Shown: piece by piece, positions 8,714 through 18,058 of the stretch
Numbering within the stretch: position 1 is the first letter of the stretch
Layout: each line of letters begins with the position of its first letter
NCBI GenBank assembly: GCA_029961745.1
Contig: CP124680.1
Coordinates: forward strand, 2,666,001 to 2,730,000
Direction of reading: 5' to 3'
Length of the DNA: 64,000 bases
Source: Nocardioides sp. L-11A
GTDB taxonomy: Bacteria; Actinomycetota; Actinomycetes; Propionibacteriales; Nocardioidaceae
The notes under the pieces: model-generated
What the model was told of the DNA's origin: nothing
Databases searched by the model: none
The model's input: only the letters and a program-made list of their open reading frames with translations
Made by a program: the position numbers and the translations under genes

Positions 8714-10017
8714 CCGCGTACCTTCTCGAGCGCGCCTGGGTCGACGGCCGGGTCCGGGACACGGTCCGGATCGAGGTCGAGCACGGGCGGATCACCTCCG
8801 TCGAGCCCGACGCCACGACCACCGGCATCCCGCTGCGCGGGCTCACCCTGCCCGGCCTCGCCAACACCCACAGCCACGCCTTCCACCGGGCCCTGCGCGG
8901 GCGCACGCAGACCGACCGCGGCACGTTCTGGACCTGGCGCGAGCAGATGTACGCCGTCGCCGGGCGGCTCGATCCCGACACCTACTACGAGCTGGCCAAG
9001 GCGACCTACGCCGAGATGGTGGCGGCGGGCTACACCGCGGTGGGGGAGTTCCACTACCTCCACCACCAGCCCGACGGGACGCCGTACGACGAGCCCAACG
9101 CGATGGGCCACGCGCTCCTCGCCGCCGCACGTGACGCCGGCATCCGGATCACGCTGCTCGACACGCTCTACCTGTCGAGCGGCTTCGGCGCCGCACCGGA
9201 GGGCGCGCAGCGCCGCTTCTCCGACGGCACCGCGAAGGCCTGGCAGGAGCGGGTCGCCGCGCTGTCGGTGCCGCTCGGGGCGGAGGGGGCGATCGGCGTC
9301 GCGGCCCACTCGGTGCGCGCGGTGCCGGCCGATGCGCTGAAGGCGTTCGCCCCCTACGTCGCGGACGGCGTACCGATCCACGTGCACCTCTCCGAGCAGG
9401 TCAAGGAGAACGCCGACTGCGTCGCCACCCACGGCGTCACGCCGACCCGGCTGCTCGCCGACCACGGTGTCCTCGGCCCGATGACGAGCACCGTCCACGC
9501 CACCCATCTGACCGACGAGGACATCCGGCTACTGGGCGAGGCGCGCGCGTTCGCGTCGTTCTGCCCCACCACCGAGCGCGACCTCGGCGACGGCATCGGC
9601 CCGGCCCGGGCGCTGCAGGAGGCCGGTTCCGTGCTCACCCTCGGCTCCGACAGCCACGCGATCATCGACGCGTTCGAGGAGATGCGCGCCGTCGAGATGG
9701 ACGAGCGCCTCGCCAGCCAGACCCGCGGCCACTGGACGGCGGCCGAGCTGCTGCTCGCCGGCACCGCCGACGGGCACCGCAGCCTCGGCTTCGCCGACGC
9801 CGGCGCGATCGCGGTCGGCCAGCGGGCCGACCTCGTCACCGTCGACCTCGCCTCGCCCCGCACCGCCGGGACCGGCCGGGACGAGCACACCGCCGTCTTC
9901 GCCGCCGCCGCGGCCGACGTCACGCACGTGATGGTCGACGGCGCGGTGGTCTTCGAGGGCGACCACGGCGCGGTCGGGCGATCCCTCGACGACGTGATCG
10001 GAAGGCTGTGGACATGA
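8710..10017 (+). CDS. hutF: formimidoylglutamate deiminase
   Basis: Removes the imino nitrogen of N-formimino-L-glutamate, giving N-formyl-L-glutamate and ammonia. The 435-residue protein is an amidohydrolase-superfamily TIM barrel: [10 protein letters not shown] is the HxH metal pair on strand 1, HVHLSEQ and HATHLT supply the later histidines, and LGSDSHA gives the strand-8 Asp. The GTG start overlaps the stop of the M20 gene (GTGA), and [23 protein letters not shown] residues around position 70-85 are characteristic of HutF rather than of guanine deaminase or AtzB. Its presence means this operon uses the two-ammonia route of histidine degradation. Confidence 0.93.
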   Translation: MTAYLLERAWVDGRVRDTVRIEVEHGRITSVEPDATTTGIPLRGLTLPGLANTHSHAFHRALRGRTQTDRGTFWTWREQMYAVAGRLDPDTYYELAKATYAEMVAAGYTAVGEFHYLHHQPDGTPYDEPNAMGHALLAAARDAGIRITLLDTLYLSSGFGAAPEGAQRRFSDGTAKAWQERVAALSVPLGAEGAIGVAAHSVRAVPADALKAFAPYVADGVPIHVHLSEQVKENADCVATHGVTPTRLLADHGVLGPMTSTVHATHLTDEDIRLLGEARAFASFCPTTERDLGDGIGPARALQEAGSVLTLGSDSHAIIDAFEEMRAVEMDERLASQTRGHWTAAELLLAGTADGHRSLGFADAGAIAVGQRADLVTVDLASPRTAGTGRDEHTAVFAAAAADVTHVMVDGAVVFEGDHGAVGRSLDDVIGRLWT

Positions 10018-11189
10018 CCGACGGGGGACCCATGAGCCTGCTCATCACCAATATCGGCGAGCTGGTCACCAACGACCCGGCCGCCGCCGGACCGGACGAC
10101 CTTCTCGGCGTCCGCACCGACGCGGCCGTCGTCCTGGCCGGCGGCGTGGTCTCGTGGGTCGGCGCCGCCGCCGCCGCGCCCGCCGCCGACGAGGTGTTCG
10201 ACGCCGAGGACCGGGCCGTCCTGCCCGGCTTCGTCGACAGCCACAGCCACCTGGTGTTCGCCGGCGACCGGTCGCTGGAGTTCCAGGCCCGGATGGCGGG
10301 GGAGTCCTACGCCGCCGGCGGCATCCGCACCACCGTCGCCGCCACCCGCGCCGCGTCCGACGACCGGCTCGCGTCCGGCGTCGCGCGCCACGTGGCCGAG
10401 ATGCGCCGTCAGGGCACGACCACGCTCGAGATCAAGTCCGGCTACGGACTGTCCGTCGACGACGAGGCCCGCTCCCTGCGGATCGCGCGCGAGTTCACCG
10501 ACGAGACGACCTTCCTCGGCGCCCACGTCGTCGCCCCCGAGTACGCCGACGACCCGGCCGGCTACGTCGACCTCGTCACGGGTCCGATGCTCGAGGCCGC
10601 GGCCCCCCACGCGCGCTGGATCGACGTCTTCTGCGAGCGCGGCGCCTTCGACGAGGACCAGGCCCGCACGATCCTCGCGGCCGGTGCCGCGGTCGGCCTG
10701 AAGGGCCGGCTGCACGCCAACCAGCTCGGCGAGGGCCCCGGCGTACGGCTCGCCGCCGAGCTCGGCCTCACCGCCGTCGACCACTGCACCTACCTCGGCG
10801 ACGACGACGTCCACGCCCTGCGCGAGGCCGGCACCGTCGCGACGCTGCTGCCCGGTGTCGAGTTCAGCACCAAGCACCCCTACCCGTCGGGGCGCCGGCT
10901 CATCGACGCCGGTGTGACCGTCGCACTCGCGAGCGACTGCAACCCGGGCTCCTGCTACACGAGCTCGCTGCCGTTCTGCATCGCCCTCGCCGTGCGCGAG
11001 ATGGGGATGACGCCCGCCGAGGCCGTCCGGGCAGCGACCGCCGGCGGAGCCGCCGCGCTGGGCCGCACCGACGTCGGCCGCGTCGTACCGGGTGCCCGGG
11101 CCGACCTGATGCTGCTCGACGCGCCCACGCACGTCCACCTCGCCTACCGGCCGGGCGTCCCGCTCGTCGCGCGGACCTGGGGCGGCTGA
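10014..11189 (+). CDS. hutI: imidazolonepropionase
   Basis: Hydrolyses 4-imidazolone-5-propionate to N-formimino-L-glutamate, the step between HutU and HutF. The amidohydrolase barrel shows [12 protein letters not shown] (HxH metal ligands), [20 protein letters not shown] and the late ASDCNPGSC stretch. The ATG at 10014 is preferred: it overlaps the hutF stop (ATGA) and follows GGAAGG by 8 nt. An in-frame ATG at 10032 with a closer G-rich run is the alternative, which would remove six residues. It is the last gene of the hut operon; 51 bp then separate it from an independently promoted gene. Confidence 0.96.
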   Translation: MTDGGPMSLLITNIGELVTNDPAAAGPDDLLGVRTDAAVVLAGGVVSWVGAAAAAPAADEVFDAEDRAVLPGFVDSHSHLVFAGDRSLEFQARMAGESYAAGGIRTTVAATRAASDDRLASGVARHVAEMRRQGTTTLEIKSGYGLSVDDEARSLRIAREFTDETTFLGAHVVAPEYADDPAGYVDLVTGPMLEAAAPHARWIDVFCERGAFDEDQARTILAAGAAVGLKGRLHANQLGEGPGVRLAAELGLTAVDHCTYLGDDDVHALREAGTVATLLPGVEFSTKHPYPSGRRLIDAGVTVALASDCNPGSCYTSSLPFCIALAVREMGMTPAEAVRAATAGGAAALGRTDVGRVVPGARADLMLLDAPTHVHLAYRPGVPLVARTWGG

Positions 11190-11240
11190 GCGCAAGAACG
11201 GTCGGGTGCCCGGGACCCAGGGATCCCTAGGCTCACCGGC

Positions 11241-11684
11241 ATGTCCGGACTCTCGCCACGACTGGCCGCGGTCGTCGATGCGCTGCCGCTGCGCACGGGG
11301 ATGCGGGTGCTCGAGATCGGCGGGGCACCCGGCGCCGCGGCGCGGGAGGTCGCCCGACGCATCGGCCCCGGCGGCCACGTCCTGGTCGTCGACCGGTCGG
11401 CCAGGGGCATCGCGCTCACGAGCCGCAACGCGGCGGAGGAGATCCGCGACGGGCGACTCAGCGTGCGTCGGGTCGCGGTGGAGGAGCTCGTGCTGCTGCC
11501 CGGCGAGGCGCCGTACGACCTGGCCTTCGCGGTACGGGTCGGAGCCCTCGACGGAAGGCATCCGACGGCCGGTGAGCGGGCGCTGCCCCGGATCGCGGCC
11601 GCGCTCGTTCCGGGCGGCCGGCTGCTCGTCGACGGCGGCGACCCGCTGAGGGACGTCGATCTCCGGCCGGCGCCTCTAGTGTGA
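11241..11684 (+). CDS. small class I SAM-dependent methyltransferase
   Basis: A 147-residue protein with a Rossmann methyltransferase core. Motif I is [20 protein letters not shown] (residues about 24-43), the acidic end of strand 2 is VLVVDRS, and a post-I helix and motif IV-like strand follow ([10 protein letters not shown]). The length is short for the family, with no substrate-recognition insertion, so the substrate cannot be named. It appears to have its own leaderless-style promoter: TAGGCT at 11228-11233 ends 7 nt before the ATG, and no Shine-Dalgarno sequence is present. Confidence 0.72.
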   Translation: MSGLSPRLAAVVDALPLRTGMRVLEIGGAPGAAAREVARRIGPGGHVLVVDRSARGIALTSRNAAEEIRDGRLSVRRVAVEELVLLPGEAPYDLAFAVRVGALDGRHPTAGERALPRIAAALVPGGRLLVDGGDPLRDVDLRPAPLV

Positions 11685-11688
11685 GCGG

Positions 11689-12678
11689 GTGCAGCACCTC
11701 CGCATCACCTCCCCGCGGGCTCTCACCCCTGCCGTCCTCGACGCGCTCCGCGCGGACCCGGCCGTCACCAGCCTCACCTGCGTGCGGGGAGCGGCGCTCG
11801 TGCCCGAGGGCGACCTCGTCGAGGCGGACGTGCCCCGTGAGGCCGTGAACGAGGTCGTCGACGCGCTACGGGAGATCGGCGTTCCGAAGCAGGGGGCGAT
11901 CCACGTGGTCCCCGTGACCACATGGCTCTCGCAGGCGGGCCTGGACGCCGAGCGCCTCACGCCGGGCTCGTCGGCCGACTCCGTCGTCTGGGCCGACGTG
12001 ACGCAGCGTGCCTACGAGGAGTCGGAGCTCAACTGGACGTTCCTGACCTTCATGAGCCTGGCGACGCTGATCGCGAGCATCGCGATCATCCTCGACTCCC
12101 AGATCCTGGTCATCGGGGCGATGGTGCTCGGCCCCGAGTTCGTGCCGATCGCGGCACTCGGCCTGGCGCTGGTCCGGCGTCGCCCGTCGCTGTTGCGCTT
12201 CGCGGCCCGCTCGCTCGTCGTCGGGTTCGCCGTCGCCATCGCGGTCACCACCGCGGCCGCGCTGCTCGCGCGAGCACTGGGCTGGATCACCCAGGACATG
12301 GTGACCGCCCCGCGGCCCGCGACCGGGTTCATCTACACGCCCGACACGTGGTCCTTCATCGTCGCCGTCGTCGCCGCCGCGGCCGGTGCCCTGTCCCTCA
12401 CCTCGGCGAAGGTCGGCGGTCTGTCCGGGGTCTTCATCTCGGTCACCACCATCCCCGCCGCCGGCAATGTGGCGCTGGGCCTGGCCTTCGGGCTTCCCGA
12501 CGAGATCCGGGGCAGCCTGCTGCAGCTCCTGCTCAACGTCTCCGGCATGGCCGTCGCCGGCTGGCTCACGCTCGCCTTCCAGCAGGCCGTGTGGAGCCGG
12601 ATGTCCGAGCGCCGGGCCCGTCTGGTCGCGCGGCTGCGGCGCCGGACCGGCACCTGGCAGGTCCTCGACGGCGATTGA
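11689..12678 (+). CDS. DUF389-family membrane protein
   Basis: A 329-residue protein with a soluble N-terminal region (about 1-110) carrying ACT-like alternating strands, followed by a DUF389 membrane domain. About five or six hydrophobic helices are visible between residues 115 and 300 ([36 protein letters not shown] and others); the polar NWTFLTFM and GAMVLGPEF motifs are characteristic of the family. Its function is unknown; transport has been suggested. TAGTGT at 11677-11682, 6 nt before the GTG, suggests a leaderless transcript. The short basic tail is cytoplasmic. Confidence 0.85.
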   Translation: MQHLRITSPRALTPAVLDALRADPAVTSLTCVRGAALVPEGDLVEADVPREAVNEVVDALREIGVPKQGAIHVVPVTTWLSQAGLDAERLTPGSSADSVVWADVTQRAYEESELNWTFLTFMSLATLIASIAIILDSQILVIGAMVLGPEFVPIAALGLALVRRRPSLLRFAARSLVVGFAVAIAVTTAAALLARALGWITQDMVTAPRPATGFIYTPDTWSFIVAVVAAAAGALSLTSAKVGGLSGVFISVTTIPAAGNVALGLAFGLPDEIRGSLLQLLLNVSGMAVAGWLTLAFQQAVWSRMSERRARLVARLRRRTGTWQVLDGD

Positions 12679-12725
12679 CCGGAACCCGGCTCGTGACCGG
12701 GCGCTCGACGCCCGAGGATGGCCCG

Positions 12726-13271
12726 GTGAGCAGCGAGAGCGCCATCATCGCCCCCGACACCAAGGACTGGACCTGGGTGCTCGAGCACCCCTGCCCGGAG
12801 TGCGGGTTCGCCGCCGCCGCGGTGGACCGGTCGGCGCTCGGCGCGGCGATCCGTGACAACGCCGACTTCTGGGCCACGGCACTGGCCGATCCGCGGGCCG
12901 GCACCCGCCCCGCGCCGGACGTCTGGTCGCCCACCGAGTACGGCTGCCACGTGCGCGACGTCAACCGGGTCTTCACCGGCCGGGTCGCCCAGCTGCTCGC
13001 CGAGGACGACCCCCGGTTCGCGAACTGGGACCAGGACGAGACCGCCGTGACCGAGCGGTACGACGAGCAGCGCGCCGCGGACGTCGTACCGGACCTGGTG
13101 GCGGCGGCCGCCGCCGTCGCGGACGCCTACGACGCCGTCCCGGCGCACGCCTGGGATCGCCCCGGCCGCCGCAGCAACGGCAGTGTGTTCACGGTCGAGA
13201 CCCTCGGGCGGTACCACCTGCACGACCTCGTGCATCACCGGTGGGACGTGCGGTGGATCATGGGGGAGTGA
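12726..13271 (+). CDS. DinB-like / maleylpyruvate isomerase-type four-helix protein
   Basis: A 181-residue protein with a DinB-like four-helix bundle. Likely metal ligands are the His in YGCHVRDV (near residue 77) and two histidines in YHLHDLVHHRWD near the C-terminus, the usual three-His arrangement. An N-terminal CPECGFAA stretch looks like half a zinc knuckle. Actinobacterial members are often mycothiol-dependent transferases or isomerases, but the substrate is unknown. The GTG start follows GAGGAT by 6 nt, a degenerate form of the leaderless hexamer seen elsewhere in the window. Its stop overlaps the start of the DUF3046 gene. Confidence 0.78.
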   Translation: MSSESAIIAPDTKDWTWVLEHPCPECGFAAAAVDRSALGAAIRDNADFWATALADPRAGTRPAPDVWSPTEYGCHVRDVNRVFTGRVAQLLAEDDPRFANWDQDETAVTERYDEQRAADVVPDLVAAAAAVADAYDAVPAHAWDRPGRRSNGSVFTVETLGRYHLHDLVHHRWDVRWIMGE

Positions 13272-13462
13272 GACACACCGAGTTCTGGGCACGCATGGAC
13301 CGCCACCTCGGTGAGGGCTACGCCCGCGTGTGGGCCGACACCTTCGTGATCGGCATCCTCGACCACCGCACCGCCACCGAGGCGCTGGACGCCGGGGTCC
13401 CGCCCAAGGAGGTCTGGCGCGCGGTGTGGGAGGTCCGGGAGCTGCCGGCGAGCGAGCGCTAG
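13268..13462 (+). CDS. DUF3046 small protein
   Basis: A 64-residue actinobacterial protein starting RHTEFWARMDRHLG and ending WEVRELPASER, which matches the DUF3046 family throughout. Members are commonly found just upstream of recA-recX, as here with one MFS gene between. The GTG start was chosen because it overlaps the preceding stop as GTGA, has GGGGGA immediately upstream and gives the family N-terminus; longer in-frame starts add residues from the neighbouring gene. The function is unknown. Confidence 0.88.
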   Translation: MRHTEFWARMDRHLGEGYARVWADTFVIGILDHRTATEALDAGVPPKEVWRAVWEVRELPASER

Positions 13463-13466
13463 GGGG

Positions 13467-14762
13467 ATGAGCCGCCTGGTCGACCCCGTCGAACCCGACC
13501 TCGTCGTCGAGGCGGTGCAGCGTCGTACCGTGCGCGTCCTCGTGCTGACCCAGGCGGTCGGCGCCGTCGGCATCACGATCGGCATCGCCACCGCGTCACT
13601 CCTCGCCCGCGACCTGTCCGGCTCCGAGGCCCAGTCCGGGCTGGCCCAGACCGCCCAGGTGCTGGGAGCCGCGGTGATCTCCTTCCTGCTGGCGCCGCTG
13701 ATGGCGCGGCGGGGCCGGCGCACCGGACTGATGACGGGCTACGTCGTCGGCTCGGCCGGCGGTCTGACCGCCGTGCTGGCCGGCGTGGTCGGGTCGATGG
13801 CGCTGCTGCTCGTCGGCGCGATGATGCTCGGCGCGGCGACCTCGGCCAACAACGCCGCCCGGTACGCCGCGACCGATCTCGCCACCGACGCCAACCGCGC
13901 CCGCTCGCTCTCGCTGGTGGTGTGGGCGACCACGATCGGCGCCGTCGCGGGACCGAACCTGACCGGGCCCGCGGGAGCCGTCGCCGACACCCTCGGCATC
14001 CCGGAGCTGACCGGCCCGTTCGCCATCGGCGCGGTCGGCATGCTCGCCGCCGCGGTGATCGTCGCGGTGCTGCTGCGTCCCGACCCGCTGCTGACCGCCC
14101 AGCGCGCGGCCGCCGGCGGTGGCGGGCAGCCGGCCGTCGGGCGCGCCGGCTCCTCCTGGAGCCGGACCGCTGCGACGGTCCGCGACCGGCCGGTCCTCGG
14201 CTACGCCATCGCGGGCCTCGCGCTCACCCACGCCACGATGATCGGCGTGATGACGATGACGCCCCTGCACATGGAGCACGGCGGCTCCGGCCTCGAGGTC
14301 ATCGGCATCGTGATCAGCGTGCACGTCCTCGGCATGTTCGCCTTCTCGCCGCTCGTCGGGATGCTCGCCGACCGGTTCGGTCGCCCGCCGGTCCTCGCCG
14401 CGGGCGGCGTCGTGCTGCTGACGGCGCTGCTGCTGTGCGCATCCGCGCCCAGCGGGATGTCGTGGCAGGTCACCGCCGGCCTGTTCCTGCTCGGTCTCGG
14501 CTGGTCGCTGGCGATGGTCGCGGCCTCGACCCTGGTCGCCGAGCACGCCCCGCTGCAGGTGCGGACCGACGTGCAGGGCGTCTCCGACCTGGTGATGGGG
14601 TTGACCGCCGCCGCTGCGGGCGCGGTCGCCGGCGTGGTGGTCGGCGCGGCCGGCTATCCCGCCCTCGCCCTGACCAGCCTGCTGCTCGTCGCCGGCGTCC
14701 TCGGCTGCGCGGCCCGCGCGGTCGCCGAGTCCCGGGGCGCCACGACACGCCGACCGGCCTGA
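13467..14762 (+). CDS. MFS transporter
   Basis: A 431-residue integral membrane protein with about 12 hydrophobic helices in two halves joined by a charged loop near residues 200-230. The inter-helix motif VGMLADRFGRPPVL (about residue 292) is the second-half version of the MFS loop 2-3 motif A; the first half has APLMARRGRRTGL. This indicates a secondary transporter, drug-efflux-like in character, but the substrate is not readable. It starts 4 nt after DUF3046 and probably forms a unit with it. Its last bases are 7 nt before the LexA box of recA. Confidence 0.9.
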   Translation: MSRLVDPVEPDLVVEAVQRRTVRVLVLTQAVGAVGITIGIATASLLARDLSGSEAQSGLAQTAQVLGAAVISFLLAPLMARRGRRTGLMTGYVVGSAGGLTAVLAGVVGSMALLLVGAMMLGAATSANNAARYAATDLATDANRARSLSLVVWATTIGAVAGPNLTGPAGAVADTLGIPELTGPFAIGAVGMLAAAVIVAVLLRPDPLLTAQRAAAGGGGQPAVGRAGSSWSRTAATVRDRPVLGYAIAGLALTHATMIGVMTMTPLHMEHGGSGLEVIGIVISVHVLGMFAFSPLVGMLADRFGRPPVLAAGGVVLLTALLLCASAPSGMSWQVTAGLFLLGLGWSLAMVAASTLVAEHAPLQVRTDVQGVSDLVMGLTAAAAGAVAGVVVGAAGYPALALTSLLLVAGVLGCAARAVAESRGATTRRPA

Positions 14763-14769
14763 CGCGACT

Positions 14770-14792
14770 TCGAACATCTGTTCGGCTAGGTT
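14770..14792 (+). promoter_or_regulatory. LexA box and overlapping -10 element upstream of recA
   Basis: TCGAACATCTGTTCGG at 14770-14785 matches the actinobacterial SOS consensus TCGAAC-N4-GTTCGA except for the last base. TAGGTT at 14787-14792 directly follows and fits a -10 hexamer, so bound LexA would block RNA polymerase. The implied transcript has a leader of about 160 nt before recA. Confidence 0.85.
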
Positions 14793-14892
14793 GGGTCGCA
14801 CGGCAGCACGGGTTCCGATCGGGTCCTTCGGCTGTCCACAGGTACGACGTCCGGCCGGGTTGTCCACAACCGCGACACGACTGATCAGGTTG

Positions 14893-14914
14893 TGTCGGGA
14901 CCCCGCTCTAGCGT
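14893..14914 (+). promoter_or_regulatory. PafBC-type (RecA-NDp) promoter of recA
   Basis: TGTCGGGA at 14893-14900 is followed after exactly 8 nt by TAGCGT at 14909-14914. This matches the layout of the LexA-independent DNA-damage promoter of mycobacteria (TGTCRGTG-N8-TANNNT), which is activated by PafBC. The upstream half-site matches six of eight positions. The inferred transcription start is about 40 nt before the recA ATG. Confidence 0.65.
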
Positions 14915-14957
14915 CGCCGATGTACCTGGCCCACCACGACACGAAGGATTGAGGACC

Positions 14958-16010
<1,053 letters not shown>

Positions 16011-16015
16011 TGGGC

Positions 16016-16183
16016 CGAGCGTGTCGTCGCTTCGCTCCGCCACGCTGCCGGCCACGCGGTCGAGTTCCGTAGGTCTCGCCTTCGCGTGGCGGCAGCACGT
16101 TGGCGCGGTGGGAAGCGTCGGGCTCGTCGGCTCCGGTCGCTCGTTCCTCGCTTCCTACGCCTCCTCGCCCGCCGTTCCCGCCG
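16016..16183. repeat. recA-recX intergenic repeat, unit 1
   Basis: The first of two direct copies, about 168 bp each with a 186-bp period; unit 2 is at 16202-16369. The copies are nearly identical except for a block of about 14 bp near 16099-16112. Inside, CCGCCACGC (16037-16045) and GCGTGGCGG (16084-16092) form a perfect 9-bp inverted repeat, so transcribed RNA could fold into a large hairpin. No credible protein is encoded in either strand. Confidence 0.85.
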
Positions 16184-16201
16184 GCGCCGTCGCTGGGGGC
16201 G

Positions 16202-16369
16202 CGAGCGTGTCGTCGCTTCGCTCCGCCACGCTGCCGGCCACGCGGTCGAGTTCCGTAGGTCTCGCCTTCGCGTGGCGGCAGCACCACGGCTCGGCGTCAA
16301 GCGTCGGGCTCGTCGGCTCCGGTCGCTCGTTCCTCGCTTCCTACGCCTCCTCGCCCGCCGTTCCCGCCG
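16202..16369. repeat. recA-recX intergenic repeat, unit 2
   Basis: The second copy of the 168-bp unit, separated from the first by 18 bp and ending 27 bp before the recX start. It preserves the same internal CCGCCACGC / GCGTGGCGG dyad. The block after GGCAGCAC differs from unit 1 at most positions, which suggests conversion or independent drift of the hairpin's outer edge. Confidence 0.85.
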
Positions 16370-16396
16370 TAGCCAGCTGACAGGAGGACGTGACCG

Positions 16397-16927
16397 ATGC
16401 GCGACGAGGAGCCGCCCGACGACGACGGCTGGACCGAGGATGCGGACCCCGAGTCGGTGGCGCGCAAGATCCTGCTCGACCAGCTGAGCATCAAGGCGCG
16501 CAGTCGCCGGGAGCTGGAGGACCGGCTGGCGCGGCGGCGGGTGCCGCCGGAGGTGGCCGCACGGCTGCTCGACAGGTTCGAGGAGGTCGGCCTGGTCGAT
16601 GACGAGGCCTTCGCCCGGGCCTGGGTCGAGGGGCGCCAGCGCAGTCGCGGCCTGGCCCGGACCGCGCTCGCGGTCGAGTTGCGCCGCAAGGGCGTCGCCG
16701 ACGAGACGGCGAAGGCGGTGCTCGCGGAGGTCGACCCAGGTGAGGAGGAGGCGGCGGCGCGTGGCCTGGTGCGCAAGAAGCTCCGCTCGATGCGCGGCCT
16801 CGACGAGCAGGTCGCCGCCCGGAGGCTGGTCGGGATGCTCGCCCGCAAGGGCTACTCCCCGGGGCTCGCCTATGCCGTCGTGCGGTCCGAGCTCGGGGCC
16901 GAGGCGCAGTGCACAATGGGGGAGTGA
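16397..16927 (+). CDS. recX: RecA regulatory protein RecX
   Basis: A 176-residue RecX that caps and disassembles RecA filaments. It has an acidic N-terminal tail (EEPPDDDGWTEDADPE), then three tandem three-helix repeats with family signatures: SRRELEDRLARRRV, GLVDDEAFARAWVEGRQ and LVGMLARKGYSPGLAYAVV. The ATG has GGAGGACG about 7 nt upstream. It lies 386 bp after recA, farther than is usual, because of the tandem repeat; co-transcription therefore has to read through two hairpins. Its stop overlaps the next start (GTGA). Confidence 0.95.
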   Translation: MRDEEPPDDDGWTEDADPESVARKILLDQLSIKARSRRELEDRLARRRVPPEVAARLLDRFEEVGLVDDEAFARAWVEGRQRSRGLARTALAVELRRKGVADETAKAVLAEVDPGEEEAAARGLVRKKLRSMRGLDEQVAARRLVGMLARKGYSPGLAYAVVRSELGAEAQCTMGE

Positions 16928-17421
16928 CGACCGACGTCCCGGCGCCCGAGCGCGAGATCCTGACCTACGACCTCTTCGGCACCGCGGTGCGCGACCTCGC
17001 CCAGCAGGTCGTCGATGACGGCTTCGAGCCCGACATCGTGCTCGCGATCGCCCGAGGCGGGCTCGGGTTGGCGATGGGCCTGGGCTACGCCCTCGAGGTG
17101 AAGAACCTGTCGGCGGTCAACGTCGAGTTCTACACCGGCGTCAACGAGCGTCTCGACGTGCCCATGATGCTGCCGCCGACGCCGGCCGCCATCGACCTGA
17201 CCGGCATGAAGGTCCTGATCGCCGACGACGTCGCAGACACCGGCAAGACCCTCGAGGTGGTCCGGGACTTCTTCGCCGGCCACGTGGCCGAGGCGCGTAC
17301 CGCGGTGATCTACGAGAAGCCGTGGACCGTGATCCGCCCCGAGTACGTCTGGCGGCGCACCGAGGCCTGGATCGACTTCCCCTGGTCGTCGGGCCCGCCG
17401 CTGGTCGGGGTGCGGGCGTGA
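16924..17421 (+). CDS. phosphoribosyltransferase-family protein
   Basis: A 165-residue PRTase fold. The PRPP-binding loop is VLIADDVADTGKTLE (about residues 97-111), and IARGGLGLAMGLG is the PPi loop. The C-terminal hood is short (IDFPWSSGPPLVG). Substrates may be a purine base or another nitrogenous compound; actinobacterial homologues are often called hypoxanthine or xanthine phosphoribosyltransferase without proof. The GTG at 16924 overlaps the recX stop. CACAAT 6 nt upstream could serve as a leaderless -10 element. A longer GTG at 16909 is possible but gives an unconserved five-residue extension. Confidence 0.85.
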   Translation: MTTDVPAPEREILTYDLFGTAVRDLAQQVVDDGFEPDIVLAIARGGLGLAMGLGYALEVKNLSAVNVEFYTGVNERLDVPMMLPPTPAAIDLTGMKVLIADDVADTGKTLEVVRDFFAGHVAEARTAVIYEKPWTVIRPEYVWRRTEAWIDFPWSSGPPLVGVRA

Positions 17422-17455
17422 CCGCCGGCTGAGCACCGCGCCCGCACGCCGCGGG

Positions 17456-17695
17456 TCAGCCGACGTCGGCCCCGCATGCCGGACGGTCCGCGCTGCGGAA
17501 GTCCGTCGTGCGGTGGCTCGAGTCGCAGAATGGCTGGTCCGCAGAACGCCCGCAGCGACACAGCAGGACCACGCGCTGCCCCTCCAGGTCGTACTCCGCC
17601 CCGGTCGGGTCGAGGAGCCGGAAGCTTCCCTTGATCTGCAGCGGTCCGTCCTGGACGGCCTTGACGGTCACGGGACGGCTGGTCTGATCGGCCAT
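17456..17695 (-). CDS. CDGSH iron-sulfur domain protein
   Basis: A 79-residue protein with LCRCGRSADQPFCDSSH, the three-Cys-one-His pattern that holds a redox-active [2Fe-2S] cluster; the usual CDGSH reads CDSSH here. The N-terminal half is a short beta strand region (IKGSFRLLDPTG). The ATG follows AGGAGA by about 5 nt. It is divergent from the copper-chaperone-like gene at 17785, with a metal-type dyad between them, so a link to metal or redox homeostasis is a reasonable inference. Confidence 0.9.
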   Translation of the reverse strand: MADQTSRPVTVKAVQDGPLQIKGSFRLLDPTGAEYDLEGQRVVLLCRCGRSADQPFCDSSHRTTDFRSADRPACGADVG

Positions 17696-17737
17696 GGGTT
17701 CTCCTGACGAAGAGTTCTGCCACTTGTCGTGAATACC

Positions 17738-17754
17738 ATAGGGGGGTACCCTAT
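17738..17754. promoter_or_regulatory. dyad in CDGSH/CopZ divergent promoter, candidate metal-regulator operator
   Basis: ATAGGG-GGGTA-CCCTAT is a 6-bp inverted repeat with a 5-bp centre, 43 bp upstream of the CDGSH gene and 30 bp upstream of the chaperone gene. G/C tracts flanked by AT are typical of CsoR-type copper operators. No csoR gene is in the window, so the regulator is an inference. Confidence 0.45.
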
Positions 17755-17784
17755 CTACGTCCAGAAGTCGAGGAGAGGAACGAG

Positions 17785-17994
17785 ATGAGCAACGTCGCGA
17801 CGGCCACGTACACGGTGGCCGGGATGACCTGCAACGGCTGCGTCAACAAGGTCGCCGCGGCCGTCACGGCCGTCGAGGGGGTGGCCGACGTCGACGTCGA
17901 CGTGAGCACCGGCGCCCTGGAGGTGACCGGTGCCGTCGACGACGCCGCGATCAGGGCGGCCATCGCCGAGATCGGCTACACGATCGAGGACTGA
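17785..17994 (+). CDS. heavy-metal-associated (CopZ-like) copper chaperone
   Basis: A 69-residue single HMA domain. GMTCNGC (residues about 12-18) is the two-Cys Cu(I)-binding loop, followed by the standard ferredoxin-like beta-alpha-beta pattern and a C-terminal IAEIGYTIED. Such proteins carry Cu(I) to P-type ATPases or to CsoR-type sensors. GAGGAG is about 11 nt upstream of the ATG. No copper ATPase is adjacent, so its delivery partner must be encoded elsewhere. A strong hairpin terminator follows. Confidence 0.92.
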   Translation: MSNVATATYTVAGMTCNGCVNKVAAAVTAVEGVADVDVDVSTGALEVTGAVDDAAIRAAIAEIGYTIED

Positions 17995-18000
17995 CCGGGG

Positions 18001-18029
18001 AGGGGGCCGCGCCCGAGGCGCGGCCCCCT
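18001..18029 (+). terminator. hairpin terminator after the copper chaperone gene
   Basis: AGGGGGCCGCGC pairs with GCGCGGCCCCCT, a perfect 12-bp GC stem with a CCGAG loop, starting 6 nt after the chaperone stop. There is no long U tract, as is common in high-GC actinobacteria. It lies between convergent genes and may act in both directions. Confidence 0.75.
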
Positions 18030-18058
18030 CGCTGTGCGCCAGGTGGCTCCGGATCGGT

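Noticed and set aside
9354..11561. 735-codon antisense frame opposite hutF and hutI
   Set aside because: Shadow frame; the plus strand holds hutF and hutI with intact metal-binding motifs.
16016..16369. Tandem repeats as CRISPR or insertion sequence
   Set aside because: Only two long units, no short spacers, no transposase, no target-site duplication.
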